A program made the position numbers and the translations under genes. A DNA stretch of 64,000 bases, from NCBI RefSeq assembly GCF_029894425.1, contig NZ_JARXYJ010000001.1, positions 7,770,501 to 7,834,500 on the forward strand. The letters are read 5' to 3'. The notes beneath the pieces were generated by a model. It ran no database searches. It saw only the letters and a list, made by a program, of their open reading frames with translations, and was not told the origin of the DNA. Positions within the stretch are counted from its first letter, which is position 1, and every line of letters starts with the position of its first letter. The stretch comes from Streptomyces sp. SAI-127. GTDB lineage: Bacteria > Actinomycetota > Actinomycetes > Streptomycetales > Streptomycetaceae. Of this stretch, positions 51,478-60,865 are shown in pieces.

Positions 51478-52416
51478 TCAGTCCGGCAGCGGAGGTCTCC
51501 CGCCCACCCGCTCCACGGCCAGCGCTCCCGCCCGGCATCCGTCCGCCACCGCGTCCTCGGGTGCGGCGCCCGCCAGCAGGGCCGCGAGGAACGCGCCCGT
51601 GAAGGCGTCGCCCGCCCCGGTCGTGTCCCGGGGCGTCGCCGCTACGGCGGGCACGTGGGCGTACACGCTGCCGGAGCGCGCGATGACCGCGCCCTCCGCG
51701 CCCTGCTTGACGACCACCAGCGGGACGTGGCGGCTCAGCTTGGCCGCCGCGTCCGCCGCGTCGGGCAGCCCGGTGAGCAGACACGCCTCGTCCCGGCTCG
51801 GCAGCAGAACGTCCACCCCCTCGACCAGCGAGAGGCAGCGGTCCACCCCCAGCTTCCGGAGGAAGCCCGCCGACGCAGGATCGAGGCTCACCGGAACACC
51901 ACGCGCGTGTGCCGACTCCATGGCCACCGCCACCAGCGCCCGGCTCGGCTCCGAGAACAGCAGATAGCCCGACAGGTGCAGCCATGCCACGCCGTCGAGC
52001 AGCGCGTCCGACCAGTCGTCCGGCTCCAGCCGCAACGAGGCGCCGCTGTCCGTGAGTAACGTCCGCTCGGCGCCCTCACCGGCGTCCACGAGGCAGATCA
52101 CCGTCCCGGTCGGCGCCTCCGGATCGACGACGAGCCGCGGCCGTACCCCGCACTCGGCCAGCTCCCGCTCGTGCCACGCGGCCGCCTCCGCGCCCACCCG
52201 CCCCAGCAGCCGCACCACCGCACCGCCCCCGCGGGCGGCCCAGCAGGCCACGTTGGCCCCTGCCCCGCCCGGCACCGTACGGATCGCGGCAGCGGTGTCC
52301 GTGCCCGCGGCGAGCGGCCCCCGGTGCCGGGCGACGACGTCCGTGATGACGTCCCCGACGACCAGCAGGGCGCCCCCGCGGTCGGCCGCGGCGGTACCGA
52401 GCCCGTCCGTCTTCAC
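51478..52416 (-). CDS. PfkB family sugar kinase, likely pseudouridine kinase
   Basis: A 312-residue ribokinase-like enzyme. The N-terminal PfkB signature is in IRTVPGGAGANVACWAARGG, and the C-terminal signature with the catalytic Asp is in 'DTTGAGDAFTGAFLAALLAG'. Its GTG start overlaps the stop of the pseudouridine-5'-phosphate glycosidase gene by four bases (GTGA). By analogy with the PsuK-PsuG pathway, it should phosphorylate pseudouridine before glycosidic cleavage. The assignment rests on this coupling; PfkB sequences alone do not define the sugar. Confidence 0.88.
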   Translation of the reverse strand: MKTDGLGTAAADRGGALLVVGDVITDVVARHRGPLAAGTDTAAAIRTVPGGAGANVACWAARGGGAVVRLLGRVGAEAAAWHERELAECGVRPRLVVDPEAPTGTVICLVDAGEGAERTLLTDSGASLRLEPDDWSDALLDGVAWLHLSGYLLFSEPSRALVAVAMESAHARGVPVSLDPASAGFLRKLGVDRCLSLVEGVDVLLPSRDEACLLTGLPDAADAAAKLSRHVPLVVVKQGAEGAVIARSGSVYAHVPAVAATPRDTTGAGDAFTGAFLAALLAGAAPEDAVADGCRAGALAVERVGGRPPLPD

Positions 52417-53321
52417 GCCCCGGCCCGGGCCGCCGCGATCCGCCCCGCCAGCCGCACGTTGCCGCGCACCGCCGCCAGGTTGGCGCTCAGCGAGGCGCCG
52501 CCGGTGTGCCGCACCAGGTAGTCCAGCAGAAACGGCGTGACCCCTTGACCGGTGACCCCCGCCTCCTCACACGCCTGCAGCGCGGCCGCGAGCACACGCG
52601 CGTGCAAGTCGGGATCCAGCTGCTCCTCCTCGGGGACGGGGTTGGCGACGATCAGCGCAGAGCCGGGCGCGCCCAGCGCTTCCCGCGCCCGCATGACCTC
52701 CGCGACCTGCTGCGGGGAGTCCAGCCGCCACTCCACGGGGTAGCCGGAGTCGGACAGATAGAAGCCGGGGAAGCGGTCCGTCCCGTACCCGGCGACCGCC
52801 ACCCCCAGCGTCTCCAGTCGCTGGAGCGTCGCCGGCACGTCCAGGATGGACTTCACGCCCGCGCACACCACGGTGATCGGTGTGCGCGCCAGCAGGCCGA
52901 GGTCGGCCGACTCGTCCTGGGTCGTCGTCCACTCGCGGTGCACCCCGCCGAGCCCGCCCGTCGCGAACACCTCCACCCCGGCCAGGGCCGCCAGCTGCGC
53001 CGTGGCCGACACGGTGGTCGCCCCGCTCACCCCCGCGGCCACCGCGAGCGGCAGATCCCGGTGACCCAGCTTGCGGATCCCGTCCTCGTTGGCGACCCGC
53101 TCCAACTGCTCCTTGTCCAGGCCGACCAGGGGCCGCCCGTCCAGTACGGCGATCGTCGCCGGTACGGCTCCCTGCCGCCGTACGACGTCCTCCAGCTCCA
53201 GCGCCACCTGCAGATTGCGCGGACGCGGCAGCCCGTGCGCGATGATCGTGGACTCCAGGGCCACCACGGGTCGACGCGCGTCGATCGCCTCGCGCACCTC
53301 TTCGGACACCACCAGCACCAC
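52413..53321 (-). CDS. psuG: Pseudouridine-5'-phosphate glycosidase
   Basis: A 302-residue enzyme that splits pseudouridine 5'-phosphate into uracil and ribose 5-phosphate. Conserved stretches are 'VVALESTIIAHGLPRPRNLQ' (catalytic Glu), 'VEVFATGGLGGVHREWTTTQ' (His and Mn-site region), 'TPITVVCAGVKSILDVPATL' (catalytic Lys) and 'GQGVTPFLLDYLVRHTGGAS'. GTG at 53321 follows GGAGG by 7 bases. The downstream PfkB kinase gene overlaps the stop, forming a complete pseudouridine salvage pair. No dedicated nucleoside transporter is adjacent. Confidence 0.95.
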   Translation of the reverse strand: MVLVVSEEVREAIDARRPVVALESTIIAHGLPRPRNLQVALELEDVVRRQGAVPATIAVLDGRPLVGLDKEQLERVANEDGIRKLGHRDLPLAVAAGVSGATTVSATAQLAALAGVEVFATGGLGGVHREWTTTQDESADLGLLARTPITVVCAGVKSILDVPATLQRLETLGVAVAGYGTDRFPGFYLSDSGYPVEWRLDSPQQVAEVMRAREALGAPGSALIVANPVPEEEQLDPDLHARVLAAALQACEEAGVTGQGVTPFLLDYLVRHTGGASLSANLAAVRGNVRLAGRIAAARAGA

Positions 53322-53420
53322 GGGCCTGCCTCCTGTCGTTCGGTCTTCCCTCATCTCTGGCGGGCCGCACGTCCGGTCAAACCCTTGCGGGCTGTGGAGG
53401 ACGACACCAGCCTGGGAAGC

Positions 53421-53849
53421 ATGAAGGACAACTCGACACGTCTCGACCATGTCGTCCTCTGGGTCCGTGACCCGGTGGCATCGGCCGACTTCTACGAGAA
53501 GACCCTGGGCATGGAACCCGTGAGGCTCACCGACTTCGCCGCGGGGGCGGTGTCCTTCCCCTCCGTACGGCTCAACGACGAGACCATCTTCGACCTCATG
53601 CCGCTCACCATGGCGGACCACATGAAAATGGTCCCTGGCGCTGCCGAGAGCGCGGGACACCCCGTCAATCATGTCTGCCTGGCCCTGCCCGCCGACGATT
53701 TCGAGACACTCCGCGCCCGCATCGAGGAAGGGTCCGTGCCCGTCTCGGACTTCTCCCGCGACTCCTTCGGCGCCCGCGGTATGGCCCGGCGCAGCTTCTA
53801 CTTCCGGGACCCGGACGGGAACGTCTTCGAGGCGCGCCACTACGACTGA
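53421..53849 (+). CDS. VOC (glyoxalase/bleomycin-resistance fold) protein
   Basis: A 142-residue metal-site fold protein with paired beta-alpha-beta units. 'TRLDHVVLWVRDPVASADFY' gives the first His and 'GHPVNHVCLALPADDFETLR' the second unit's His. 'RSFYFRDPDGNVFEARHYD' is the C-terminal signature with the acidic ligand. It could be a lyase, dioxygenase or binding protein; no resistance role can be claimed. ATG with GGGAAG close upstream. Divergent from psuG with about 100 bases between starts. Confidence 0.88.
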   Translation: MKDNSTRLDHVVLWVRDPVASADFYEKTLGMEPVRLTDFAAGAVSFPSVRLNDETIFDLMPLTMADHMKMVPGAAESAGHPVNHVCLALPADDFETLRARIEEGSVPVSDFSRDSFGARGMARRSFYFRDPDGNVFEARHYD

Positions 53850-53864
53850 CGCGGACCGACGTGC

Positions 53865-53899
53865 GAGGGGGCCACACGCCACGCGCGTGTGGCTCCCTC
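53865..53899. terminator. Bidirectional terminator between VOC and formaldehyde dehydrogenase genes
   Basis: GAGGGGGCCACACGC (53865-53879) pairs with GCGTGTGGCTCCCTC (53885-53899), with one G-T mismatch-type pair and a 5-base loop. Confidence 0.85.
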
Positions 53900-53909
53900 C
53901 TGCGATACG

Positions 53910-55136
53910 TCAGACCGGCCGTACGCCGGTCAGCGCTCCGTGCGGGTCGAGCACGTACTTACGGCTGGCGCCCTGGTCGAACTCGGCATAGCCACGCGGT
54001 GCGTCGTCCAGTCCGATGACGGTCGCGTTGACCGCCTTGGCGATGTGCACACGGCCGTGCAGGATCGCCATCATCAGACTCCGGTGGTACTTCATCACGG
54101 GGCACTGTCCGGTGGTGAAGCGGTGGCTCTTGGCCCAGCCGAGCCCGAGCCGTACCTTCAGCGTCCCGCTCCTGGCGTCGTCGTCGACCCCACCGGGGTC
54201 ATCGGTGACGTACAGGCCGGGGATACCCAGCGCACCGCCCGCGCGTGTGATCCCCATCAGCGAGTTGAGGACCGTCGCGGGTGCCTCCGGGGCGTCCCTG
54301 CCGTGAGCACGGGCCTCGAAGCCCACCGCGTCGACCGCGGCGTCCACCTCGGGCTCCCCGAGGATCTGCGCGATCTGGTCCTCCACGCTGCCCTGCGACA
54401 CGTCGACCGTCTCGCAGCCGAAGCTCCGCGCCTGGGCCAGACGCTCGGCGTTGAGATCGCCGACGATGACCACGGCGGCCCCGAGGAGCTGCGCCGACGC
54501 GGCCGCCGCCAGACCCACCGGGCCCGCCCCGGCGACGTACACGGTCGAACCGACGCCCGCGCCCGAACTCACGACGCCGTGGAAGCCGGTCGGGAAGATG
54601 TCCGACAGCATGGTCAGATCGAGCAGCTTCTCGCGGGCCTCGTCCCGGTCGGGGAACCTCAGCAGATTGAAGTCCGCGTACGGCACCATGGCGAACTCGG
54701 CCTGGCCGCCGACCCAGCCGCCCATGTCGACATAGCCGTAGGCCGCCCCGGGGCGGGACGCGTTGACGTTCAGGCAGATGCCGGTCTTGCGTTCCTTGCA
54801 GTTACGACACCGCCCGCAGGCGATGTTGAACGGTACGGAGACGATGTCGCCGACGCCGATGAACTCGACGTCCGGACCCCGTTCGACGACTTCGCCGGTG
54901 ATCTCGTGTCCGAGGACCAGTCCCTCGGGCGCGGTCGTCCGTCCGCGCACCATGTGCTGGTCGCTGCCGCAGATGTTGGTGGCGAGGACCTTGAGGACGA
55001 CCCCGTGCCGGCACTTCCTGCCGACCGCTTCGGGGGACACCCCCGGTCCGTCCTGGAGCTCAAGCGTCGGGTGGTCGACGGTCCTGACCTCCACAGCGCC
55101 CGGCTTGAGATACGCGACTGCCCTGTTTCCGCTCAT
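53910..55136 (-). CDS. fdhA: Glutathione-independent formaldehyde dehydrogenase (zinc MDR family)
   Basis: A 408-residue zinc-dependent medium-chain dehydrogenase. Catalytic zinc ligands are in 'VLATNICGSDQHMVRGRTTA' and LVLGHEITGEVVERG. The structural-zinc Cys set is CGRCRNCKERKTGIC. The NAD fold is GSTVYVAGAGPVGLAAAASA. The long insertion 'DVSQGSVEDQIAQILGEPEV' and 'GVDDDARSGTLKVRLGLGWA' match the Pseudomonas FdhA type rather than the GSH- or mycothiol-dependent enzymes. It oxidises formaldehyde to formate with tightly bound NAD. ATG at 55136; only a weak GGGA lies 13 bases upstream. Confidence 0.92.
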   Translation of the reverse strand: MSGNRAVAYLKPGAVEVRTVDHPTLELQDGPGVSPEAVGRKCRHGVVLKVLATNICGSDQHMVRGRTTAPEGLVLGHEITGEVVERGPDVEFIGVGDIVSVPFNIACGRCRNCKERKTGICLNVNASRPGAAYGYVDMGGWVGGQAEFAMVPYADFNLLRFPDRDEAREKLLDLTMLSDIFPTGFHGVVSSGAGVGSTVYVAGAGPVGLAAAASAQLLGAAVVIVGDLNAERLAQARSFGCETVDVSQGSVEDQIAQILGEPEVDAAVDAVGFEARAHGRDAPEAPATVLNSLMGITRAGGALGIPGLYVTDDPGGVDDDARSGTLKVRLGLGWAKSHRFTTGQCPVMKYHRSLMMAILHGRVHIAKAVNATVIGLDDAPRGYAEFDQGASRKYVLDPHGALTGVRPV

Positions 55137-55267
55137 GTCTGATCGCCGTCCCTTCGGCTCCGATCCCTCGGATGCCAGTGGCTGTGCGCATGGCGGAGTC
55201 TGCTACCGGGTCGGCCTTCCGGCCAGCCGTCGCGCGCGGTCCTTCACGAAGGGATGCCGCCCGAGCG

Positions 55268-55822
55268 TCAGAACAGCGGCTCCGGCAGCACGCCCTCCAG
55301 CGCGAGCAGCTTCCGCTTGGTCTCCAGACCGCCGCCGAACCCGCCGATGCCGCCGTCGCTCTCCACGACCCGATGGCAGGGCACCACGACCGGCAGCGGA
55401 TTGGAGCCCATGGCCACCCCCACGGCCTGCGCGGCACCCGGCTGGCCGACCCGTCCGGCCAGATCGCCGTACCCGACGACCTGGCCGTACCGCACACCGG
55501 ACGCCAGCTCGCGCAGCACCTGCCGGTTGAAGCCCGAGATCAGCGACCAGTCCAGGGACAGCTCGAAGTCGTGCCGTTCGCCCGCGAAGTACGCCTCGAC
55601 CTGGCGCATCGCCTCGGCCAGCAGCGCGGAGCCGGGCGCCTCGACGGGCTCGGCGCCGAGCCGGGACGCGAGCCGCTCCAGTGCTTTGTCGCGGACCGGC
55701 TCGGTGGCGTGGAAGACCACGTTGACCAGACCCTCGTCGGTCGCGGCCAGCAGCAGCGGCCCGATGTCCGTGCCGACGACGGTCCACACGACCCGCTGCT
55801 CGTCCTGCCCTTGGCTGTTCAT
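55268..55822 (-). CDS. ogt: Methylated-DNA-[protein]-cysteine S-methyltransferase
   Basis: A 184-residue suicidal DNA repair protein that removes O6-alkyl groups from guanine. The active-site PCHR is in LPVVVPCHRVVESDGG; the helix-turn-helix 'VRYGQVVGYGDLAGRVGQPG' and AAQAVGVAMGSNP (Asn hinge) are intact. The C-terminus 'IGGFGGGLETKRKLLALEGV' is typical. The leaderless-looking start has TACGGT 6 bases before the ATG. The N-terminal domain is short, as in Ogt. Confidence 0.94.
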   Translation of the reverse strand: MNSQGQDEQRVVWTVVGTDIGPLLLAATDEGLVNVVFHATEPVRDKALERLASRLGAEPVEAPGSALLAEAMRQVEAYFAGERHDFELSLDWSLISGFNRQVLRELASGVRYGQVVGYGDLAGRVGQPGAAQAVGVAMGSNPLPVVVPCHRVVESDGGIGGFGGGLETKRKLLALEGVLPEPLF

Positions 55823-55828
55823 GCGTCC

Positions 55829-55834
55829 ACCGTA
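55829..55834 (-). promoter_or_regulatory. Candidate -10 for ogt
   Basis: TACGGT on the minus strand, 6 bases before the ATG at 55822. Confidence 0.5.
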
Positions 55835-55878
55835 CGAGCCGGCACTGACAACGCCCGGCGGTCCGCGTGAACAGGCCG

Positions 55879-56748
55879 CTACCCGCGCAGCGCGTCCCGC
55901 ACCACGTCCGGCTTGTTGGTGATGATGCCGTCGACGCCGTGCCCGGCGACCAGCCGTGCGGCGTCCGCGGTGTTGACGGTCCAGGCGGAGACCTCGAGCG
56001 GCTTGCCGTGCGGACCCGTGAAGGCATGGATCGCGGAGACGTACGCCCTGGAGACGGCGGCGTGCGACGGGTTGATCTGGTCGGCGAAGGCCGCGTACGC
56101 GTGCAGGTCCGCCACGGACGGCGCTCCGAGGAAGCCGGTCTTCACTCCGGGCTTGAGATCGTGGACGGTCCGCAGACTGGCCGCGCTGAAGCTCTGCACG
56201 ACCAGCCGGCTCCTGTGCTTGCGGTCGAGCCATCCCTCGTTGCTGAGGAGTTTGAGGGTCTCCTGCTCGATGCCGGGATACAGCTCCGGGTTCTTGAGTT
56301 CGAGCAGCAGCTTCTGATGGTGAAGATCGACGCGGTGCACGTACTGCTCGAGCGTCGGCACGCGTGCGCCCGCGTAGGCGGCGCCGAACCAGCTGCCCGC
56401 GTCCAGACGCGCGATTTCGGCGGCGGTGAAGTCCTTCACCTTCCAGGGCGCCCGACCGGGGAAAACCTGCTCCACGTCGGTGGTGCGCCGGAGGCTGTCG
56501 TCGTGGAGGACGACGAGTTTGCCGTCCCTGGTGCGCTGGACGTCGTTCTCGACCCAGACGGCGCCGAGCCGTGCGGCCTTGTCGACGGCGGTCAGGGTGT
56601 TCTCGGGGGCGTAGGCGGAGGCGCCCCGGTGGGCGATGATCGCGGGCGGTGTGCCGTCCTCGACGGCTCGGACGTCGGTTGCGGGAAGCAGGAGGGCGGC
56701 GGTCCCCAGGAGCGCGGTGGTCGTGGCGGTCGCGGCGCGCGCGTGCAT
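55879..56748 (-). CDS. Secreted glycerophosphodiester phosphodiesterase
   Basis: A 289-residue exported GDPD enzyme that hydrolyses glycerophosphodiesters to glycerol 3-phosphate. Residues 1-31 form a signal peptide (MHARAATATTTALLGTAALL). The catalytic start is PAIIAHRGASAYAPENTLTA (His, Arg, Glu), followed by 'AVWVENDVQRTRDGKLVVLH' (E-x-D metal ligands and the second His) and LLLELKNPELYPG. ATG at 56748 with GAGGAG 5 bases upstream. It probably scavenges phosphate and glycerol from lipid headgroups or teichoic acids outside the cell. Confidence 0.93.
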   Translation of the reverse strand: MHARAATATTTALLGTAALLLPATDVRAVEDGTPPAIIAHRGASAYAPENTLTAVDKAARLGAVWVENDVQRTRDGKLVVLHDDSLRRTTDVEQVFPGRAPWKVKDFTAAEIARLDAGSWFGAAYAGARVPTLEQYVHRVDLHHQKLLLELKNPELYPGIEQETLKLLSNEGWLDRKHRSRLVVQSFSAASLRTVHDLKPGVKTGFLGAPSVADLHAYAAFADQINPSHAAVSRAYVSAIHAFTGPHGKPLEVSAWTVNTADAARLVAGHGVDGIITNKPDVVRDALRG

Positions 56749-56776
56749 ACGTACTCCTCGCGTCGAGCAATCACGT

Positions 56777-56805
56777 ACAGCACAACTGTGACAGCACCGC
56801 GTCAA
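56777..56805 (-). promoter_or_regulatory. Possible promoter of the phosphodiesterase gene
   Basis: TTGACG (56805-56800), a 17-base spacer, then TGCTGT (56782-56777), reading on the minus strand. It has a good -35 and a mediocre -10. Confidence 0.4.
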
Positions 56806-57026
56806 CGGCAGTGGGGTACAGAATGGCCACATCCTGAATGGTCGTGTTCCAAGTCCGCTCACCGGTGCCGCACAACTGGGGCAAGGGCGTGTTTCTTTGC
56901 CGGAAAATCGTTCGACCATTCCGGTGAGGGTCATACTCTCTGCCTCGACCCCGACCGCTCGGGCGGTGCTGGGAAGGGCACATTTCAGGGAATTCCAGGA
57001 CGCAAAAGGGCGGAAGGTAGCCGCGC

Positions 57027-57890
57027 ATGCAAGGCACGGTCGACGGATTCAGTTACGGACTCGTCACACCGCTGGTGGCCTACCTCATGGCCTGCCTCGG
57101 CGGCGCCCTCGGCCTGCGCTGCACCACCAGATCCATGCTGGTCAGCCGGTCCTGGCGACCCGGCTGGCTGGCCCTCGGCTCGGCGGCGATCGGCTCCGGC
57201 ATCTGGACCATGCACTTCGTCGCGATGATGGGGTTCACGGTCGAACAGGCACCCGTCCACTACGACAGGGCCATCACCTTCGCGAGCCTGGGCGTCGCCA
57301 TCGTCATGGTGGGCATCGGGGTCTTCATCGTCGGCTACCGGGGCGCGACCGGAACACCCCTGATGACCGGCGGTGCCGTCACCGGCCTGGGCATCGCCTC
57401 GATGCACTACCTGGGCATGGCGGGGATGCGCCTGAACGGGCAGCTGGAGTACAACACCGTCACCGTCGCCATCTCCGTGGTCATAGCCGTCGTCGCAGCC
57501 ACCGCCGCCCTCTGGGCCGCCGGGCAGGTCAGGGGATTCATGTGGAGCGTGGGCGCGAGCCTGATCATGGGCCTCGCCGTCACGGGCATGCACTACACCG
57601 GCATGGCCGCCCTCAGCGTCCATGTGCACCACTCGTCCGCCCCCGTCGCCGGTGAATCGCCCGCCTCCCTGCTCGCGCCCATGATGATCGGCCCGCTCGC
57701 CTTCCTGCTGCTCGCGGCTGTCGTCGTGATGTTCGATCCGCTGATGGTCATGGGCAAACCCGTGTGGTCCCCCGTCGAGAACAAGCCCGGCGTCCCCGCG
57801 CGCGAACTCGTCCACCACCCGGCCGCCCGCCGCCCCTCGCTCCGCCGGAACCTGAACCACCGCGACTCCCGCACCCCGCAGAACCGCTGA
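57027..57890 (+). CDS. MHYT domain sensor protein
   Basis: A 287-residue integral membrane protein with seven hydrophobic segments and three copies of the MHYT signature: [21 protein letters not shown] and [10 protein letters not shown]. The conserved Met, His and Tyr are proposed to bind copper and sense O2, CO or NO. Unlike many MHYT proteins it has no cytoplasmic GGDEF/EAL or kinase output domain, only a short basic tail, so it must signal through a partner or serve another role. ATG with GGAAGG about 9 bases upstream. Confidence 0.92.
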   Translation: MQGTVDGFSYGLVTPLVAYLMACLGGALGLRCTTRSMLVSRSWRPGWLALGSAAIGSGIWTMHFVAMMGFTVEQAPVHYDRAITFASLGVAIVMVGIGVFIVGYRGATGTPLMTGGAVTGLGIASMHYLGMAGMRLNGQLEYNTVTVAISVVIAVVAATAALWAAGQVRGFMWSVGASLIMGLAVTGMHYTGMAALSVHVHHSSAPVAGESPASLLAPMMIGPLAFLLLAAVVVMFDPLMVMGKPVWSPVENKPGVPARELVHHPAARRPSLRRNLNHRDSRTPQNR

Positions 57891-57951
57891 CCCACCGGCC
57901 CCTCCTCCGCCCCGGAACCCCTGATCGGGCCGCGTTGTCAGTGGGGAGTCG

Positions 57952-57957
57952 TACGGT
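57952..57957 (+). promoter_or_regulatory. Candidate -10 for uvrB
   Basis: TACGGT 7 bases before the uvrB ATG, with no ribosome site. No LexA/DinR box is evident. Confidence 0.5.
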
Positions 57958-57964
57958 GGACTCC

Positions 57965-60100
57965 ATGCGGCCCGTTTCCCACATCGAACGTACGGTGGCG
58001 CCCTTCGAGGTCGTCAGCTCCTACCAGCCCAGCGGCGATCAGCCGGCGGCCATCGCCGAGCTGGCCAAGCGCATCGAGGCAGGTGAGAAGGACGTCGTCC
58101 TGCTCGGCGCGACCGGCACCGGAAAGTCCGCCACCACGGCGTGGATGATCGAGAAGCTCCAGCGCCCCACCCTGGTGATGGCCCCGAACAAGACGCTGGC
58201 CGCCCAGCTGGCGAACGAATTCCGCGAGCTGCTGCCGAACAACGCCGTCGAGTACTTCGTCTCGTACTACGACTACTACCAGCCCGAGGCCTACGTCCCG
58301 CAGTCGGACACCTACATCGAGAAGGACTCCTCGATCAACGAGGAGGTGGAGCGCCTGCGCCACTCCGCGACCAACTCGCTGCTCACCCGCCGAGACGTCA
58401 TCGTGGTCGCCTCGGTCTCCTGCATCTACGGCCTCGGTACCCCGCAGGAGTACGTGGACCGCATGGTGGCGCTCAAGGTCGGCGAGGAGATCGACCGCGA
58501 CCAGCTGCTGCGCCGCTTCGTCGACATCCAGTACACGCGCAACGACCTGGCCTTCACCCGCGGCACCTTCCGGGTGCGCGGCGACACCATCGAGATCTTC
58601 CCGGTCTACGAGGAGCTCGCCGTCCGCATCGAGATGTTCGGCGACGAGATCGAGGCACTGTCCACGCTCCACCCGCTCACCGGCGAGATCATCAGCGACG
58701 ACGACCATCTGTACGTCTTCCCGGCCTCGCACTACGTCGCGGGACCCGAGCGCATGGAGCGGGCCGTCAATGACATCGAGAAGGAGCTCGGGGAGCGCCT
58801 GACCGAGCTGGAGAAGCAGGGCAAGCTCCTGGAGGCCCAGCGCCTGAGGATGCGCACGACGTACGACCTCGAGATGCTGCGCCAGATCGGCTCCTGCTCG
58901 GGCGTCGAGAACTACTCGATGCACTTCGACGGCCGCGCGCCCGGTTCCCCGCCGAACACCCTGATCGACTACTTCCCGGACGACTTCCTGCTCGTCATCG
59001 ACGAATCGCACGTGACCGTGCCCCAGATCGGCGCGATGTACGAGGGCGACGCCTCCCGCAAGCGCACCCTCGTCGACCACGGCTTCCGCCTCCCCTCGGC
59101 CCTGGACAACCGCCCCCTCAAGTGGGAGGAGTTCACGGAGCGCATCGGCCAGACCGTCTATCTGTCGGCGACGCCCGGCAAGTACGAGCTCTCGCGCGGG
59201 GACGGCGTCGTCGAGCAGATCATCCGCCCCACCGGCCTGATCGACCCCGAGGTCGTCGTCAAGCCGACCGAGGGCCAGATCGACGACCTGGTGCACGAGA
59301 TCCGCACCCGCACCGAGAAGGACGAGCGCGTCCTGGTCACCACGCTCACCAAGAAGATGGCCGAGGACCTCACCGACTACTTCCTGGAGCTCGGCATCCA
59401 GGTCCGCTATCTGCACAGCGACGTCGACACCCTGCGCCGCGTGGAGTTGCTGCGTGAGCTGCGCTCCGGCGAGTTCGACGTCCTCGTCGGCATCAACCTC
59501 CTGCGCGAGGGCCTCGACCTGCCAGAGGTGTCCCTGGTGGCCATCCTCGACGCCGACAAGGAGGGCTTCCTGCGCTCCGGCACCTCTCTGATCCAGACCA
59601 TCGGCCGCGCCGCGCGCAATGTCTCCGGCCAGGTCCACATGTACGCCGACAAGATCACCCCGGCGATGGAGAAGGCCATCGAGGAGACCAACCGGCGCCG
59701 GGAGAAGCAGGTCGCGTACAACACGGAGCGGGGCATCGACCCCCAGCCGCTGCGCAAGAAGATCAACGACATCGTCGCGCAGATCGCCCGCGAGGACATC
59801 GACACCGAGCAACTGCTCGGCTCCGGCTACCGCCAGGGCAAGGACGGCAAGGCAGCCAAGGCCCCCGTGCCCTCCCTCGGCAAGGCGGCGGCCGGCACCA
59901 AGGCCGCCAAGGGCAAGGCCAAGGAAACCGTCCCGACCGACCGCCCCGCGGCCGAACTCGCCGAGCAGATCGAGGAGATGACGGCACGCATGCGTGCCGC
60001 CGCCGCCGACCTCCAGTTCGAGATCGCGGCCCGCCTGCGCGACGAGGTCTCCGAGATGAAGAAGGAGCTCCGGCAGATGAAGGAGGCCGGCCTGGCCTGA
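57965..60100 (+). CDS. uvrB: UvrABC system protein B
   Basis: The damage-verifying helicase-like subunit of nucleotide excision repair, 711 residues. Walker A is [15 protein letters not shown] near residue 46. The beta-hairpin that clamps DNA is in '[20 protein letters not shown]'. Motif II is [15 protein letters not shown] and motif VI is [15 protein letters not shown]. The C-terminal UVR motif for UvrC/UvrA contact is '[20 protein letters not shown]'. A Lys/Ala-rich stretch of about 30 residues precedes it, as in other actinobacteria. The ATG is taken at [11 protein letters not shown], the conserved start. Confidence 0.97.
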   Translation: MRPVSHIERTVAPFEVVSSYQPSGDQPAAIAELAKRIEAGEKDVVLLGATGTGKSATTAWMIEKLQRPTLVMAPNKTLAAQLANEFRELLPNNAVEYFVSYYDYYQPEAYVPQSDTYIEKDSSINEEVERLRHSATNSLLTRRDVIVVASVSCIYGLGTPQEYVDRMVALKVGEEIDRDQLLRRFVDIQYTRNDLAFTRGTFRVRGDTIEIFPVYEELAVRIEMFGDEIEALSTLHPLTGEIISDDDHLYVFPASHYVAGPERMERAVNDIEKELGERLTELEKQGKLLEAQRLRMRTTYDLEMLRQIGSCSGVENYSMHFDGRAPGSPPNTLIDYFPDDFLLVIDESHVTVPQIGAMYEGDASRKRTLVDHGFRLPSALDNRPLKWEEFTERIGQTVYLSATPGKYELSRGDGVVEQIIRPTGLIDPEVVVKPTEGQIDDLVHEIRTRTEKDERVLVTTLTKKMAEDLTDYFLELGIQVRYLHSDVDTLRRVELLRELRSGEFDVLVGINLLREGLDLPEVSLVAILDADKEGFLRSGTSLIQTIGRAARNVSGQVHMYADKITPAMEKAIEETNRRREKQVAYNTERGIDPQPLRKKINDIVAQIAREDIDTEQLLGSGYRQGKDGKAAKAPVPSLGKAAAGTKAAKGKAKETVPTDRPAAELAEQIEEMTARMRAAAADLQFEIAARLRDEVSEMKKELRQMKEAGLA

Positions 60101-60234
60101 CCTCCATCGCCCTGTGTTGCAAGACCGACACAAAGTGCGTTCCGGGGTGCGTCACCGTCAGTGCCCCTGCGTAGGGTTCTGGACAACCGCGGACACCGCG
60201 GCAACTGGGGACAGCAGCGAGAGGGGTTCGGCGC

Positions 60235-60813
60235 GTGACCGTCAACATGACCAAGGGTCAGGCCATCAGTCTGCAGAAGAACGACGGAGGCAGCCTGACC
60301 GCGGTGCGCATGGGCCTCGGCTGGCAGGCGGCTCCCCGGCGCGGCCTGTTCGGCTCGCGCACGCGAGAGGTCGACCTCGACGCCTCCGCCGTCCTGTTCG
60401 CGGACAAGCAGCCCGTCGACGTCGTCTTCTTCCGTCACCTGGTGAGCGACGACGGCTCGGTCAAGCACACCGGTGACAACCTCGTCGGCGGCGTCGGCCA
60501 GGGCGGTGACGACGAGGCGATCCTCGTCGACCTGGCCCGCGTCCCCGTTCACATCGACCAGATCGTCTTCACCGTGAACTCCTTCACGGGCCAGACCTTC
60601 CAGGAGGTGCAGAACGCCTTCTGCCGACTGGTCGACGAGACCAACGGCGACGAGATGGCCCGCTACACGCTCGCCGGCGGCGGCGCCTACACCGCCCAGA
60701 TCATGGCGAAGGTGCACCGGACGGGCCCGGGCTGGACCATGACGGCCCTGGGCACCCCGGCCAACGGCCGCACCTTCCAGGACCTGATGCCGGCGATCCT
60801 GCCGCACCTGTAA
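60235..60813 (+). CDS. TerD family protein
   Basis: A 192-residue Ca2+-binding stress protein of the TerD family. 'LTAVRMGLGWQAAPRRGLFG' opens the first beta-sandwich, 'VDLDASAVLFADKQPVDVVF' and GDNLVGGVGQGGDDEAI form the acidic Ca2+ site, and 'FQEVQNAFCRLVDETNGDEM' is a family motif. In Streptomyces and other bacteria TerD paralogues are linked to tellurite and oxidative stress and to development. The GTG at 60235 follows GAGGGG by about 8 bases; a second start (ATG, four codons on) is possible. The TerD-fusion gene follows after 52 bases, so they probably form one transcript. Confidence 0.93.
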   Translation: MTVNMTKGQAISLQKNDGGSLTAVRMGLGWQAAPRRGLFGSRTREVDLDASAVLFADKQPVDVVFFRHLVSDDGSVKHTGDNLVGGVGQGGDDEAILVDLARVPVHIDQIVFTVNSFTGQTFQEVQNAFCRLVDETNGDEMARYTLAGGGAYTAQIMAKVHRTGPGWTMTALGTPANGRTFQDLMPAILPHL

Positions 60814-60865
60814 CCGGCCCGCCGAGCGGCACCCGACCGACACCACGACACAGGGGGAGAAGGCG

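Noticed and set aside
57938..60133. Long antisense open frame opposite uvrB
   Set aside because: The conserved uvrB product is on the other strand, and the antisense product has no family features.
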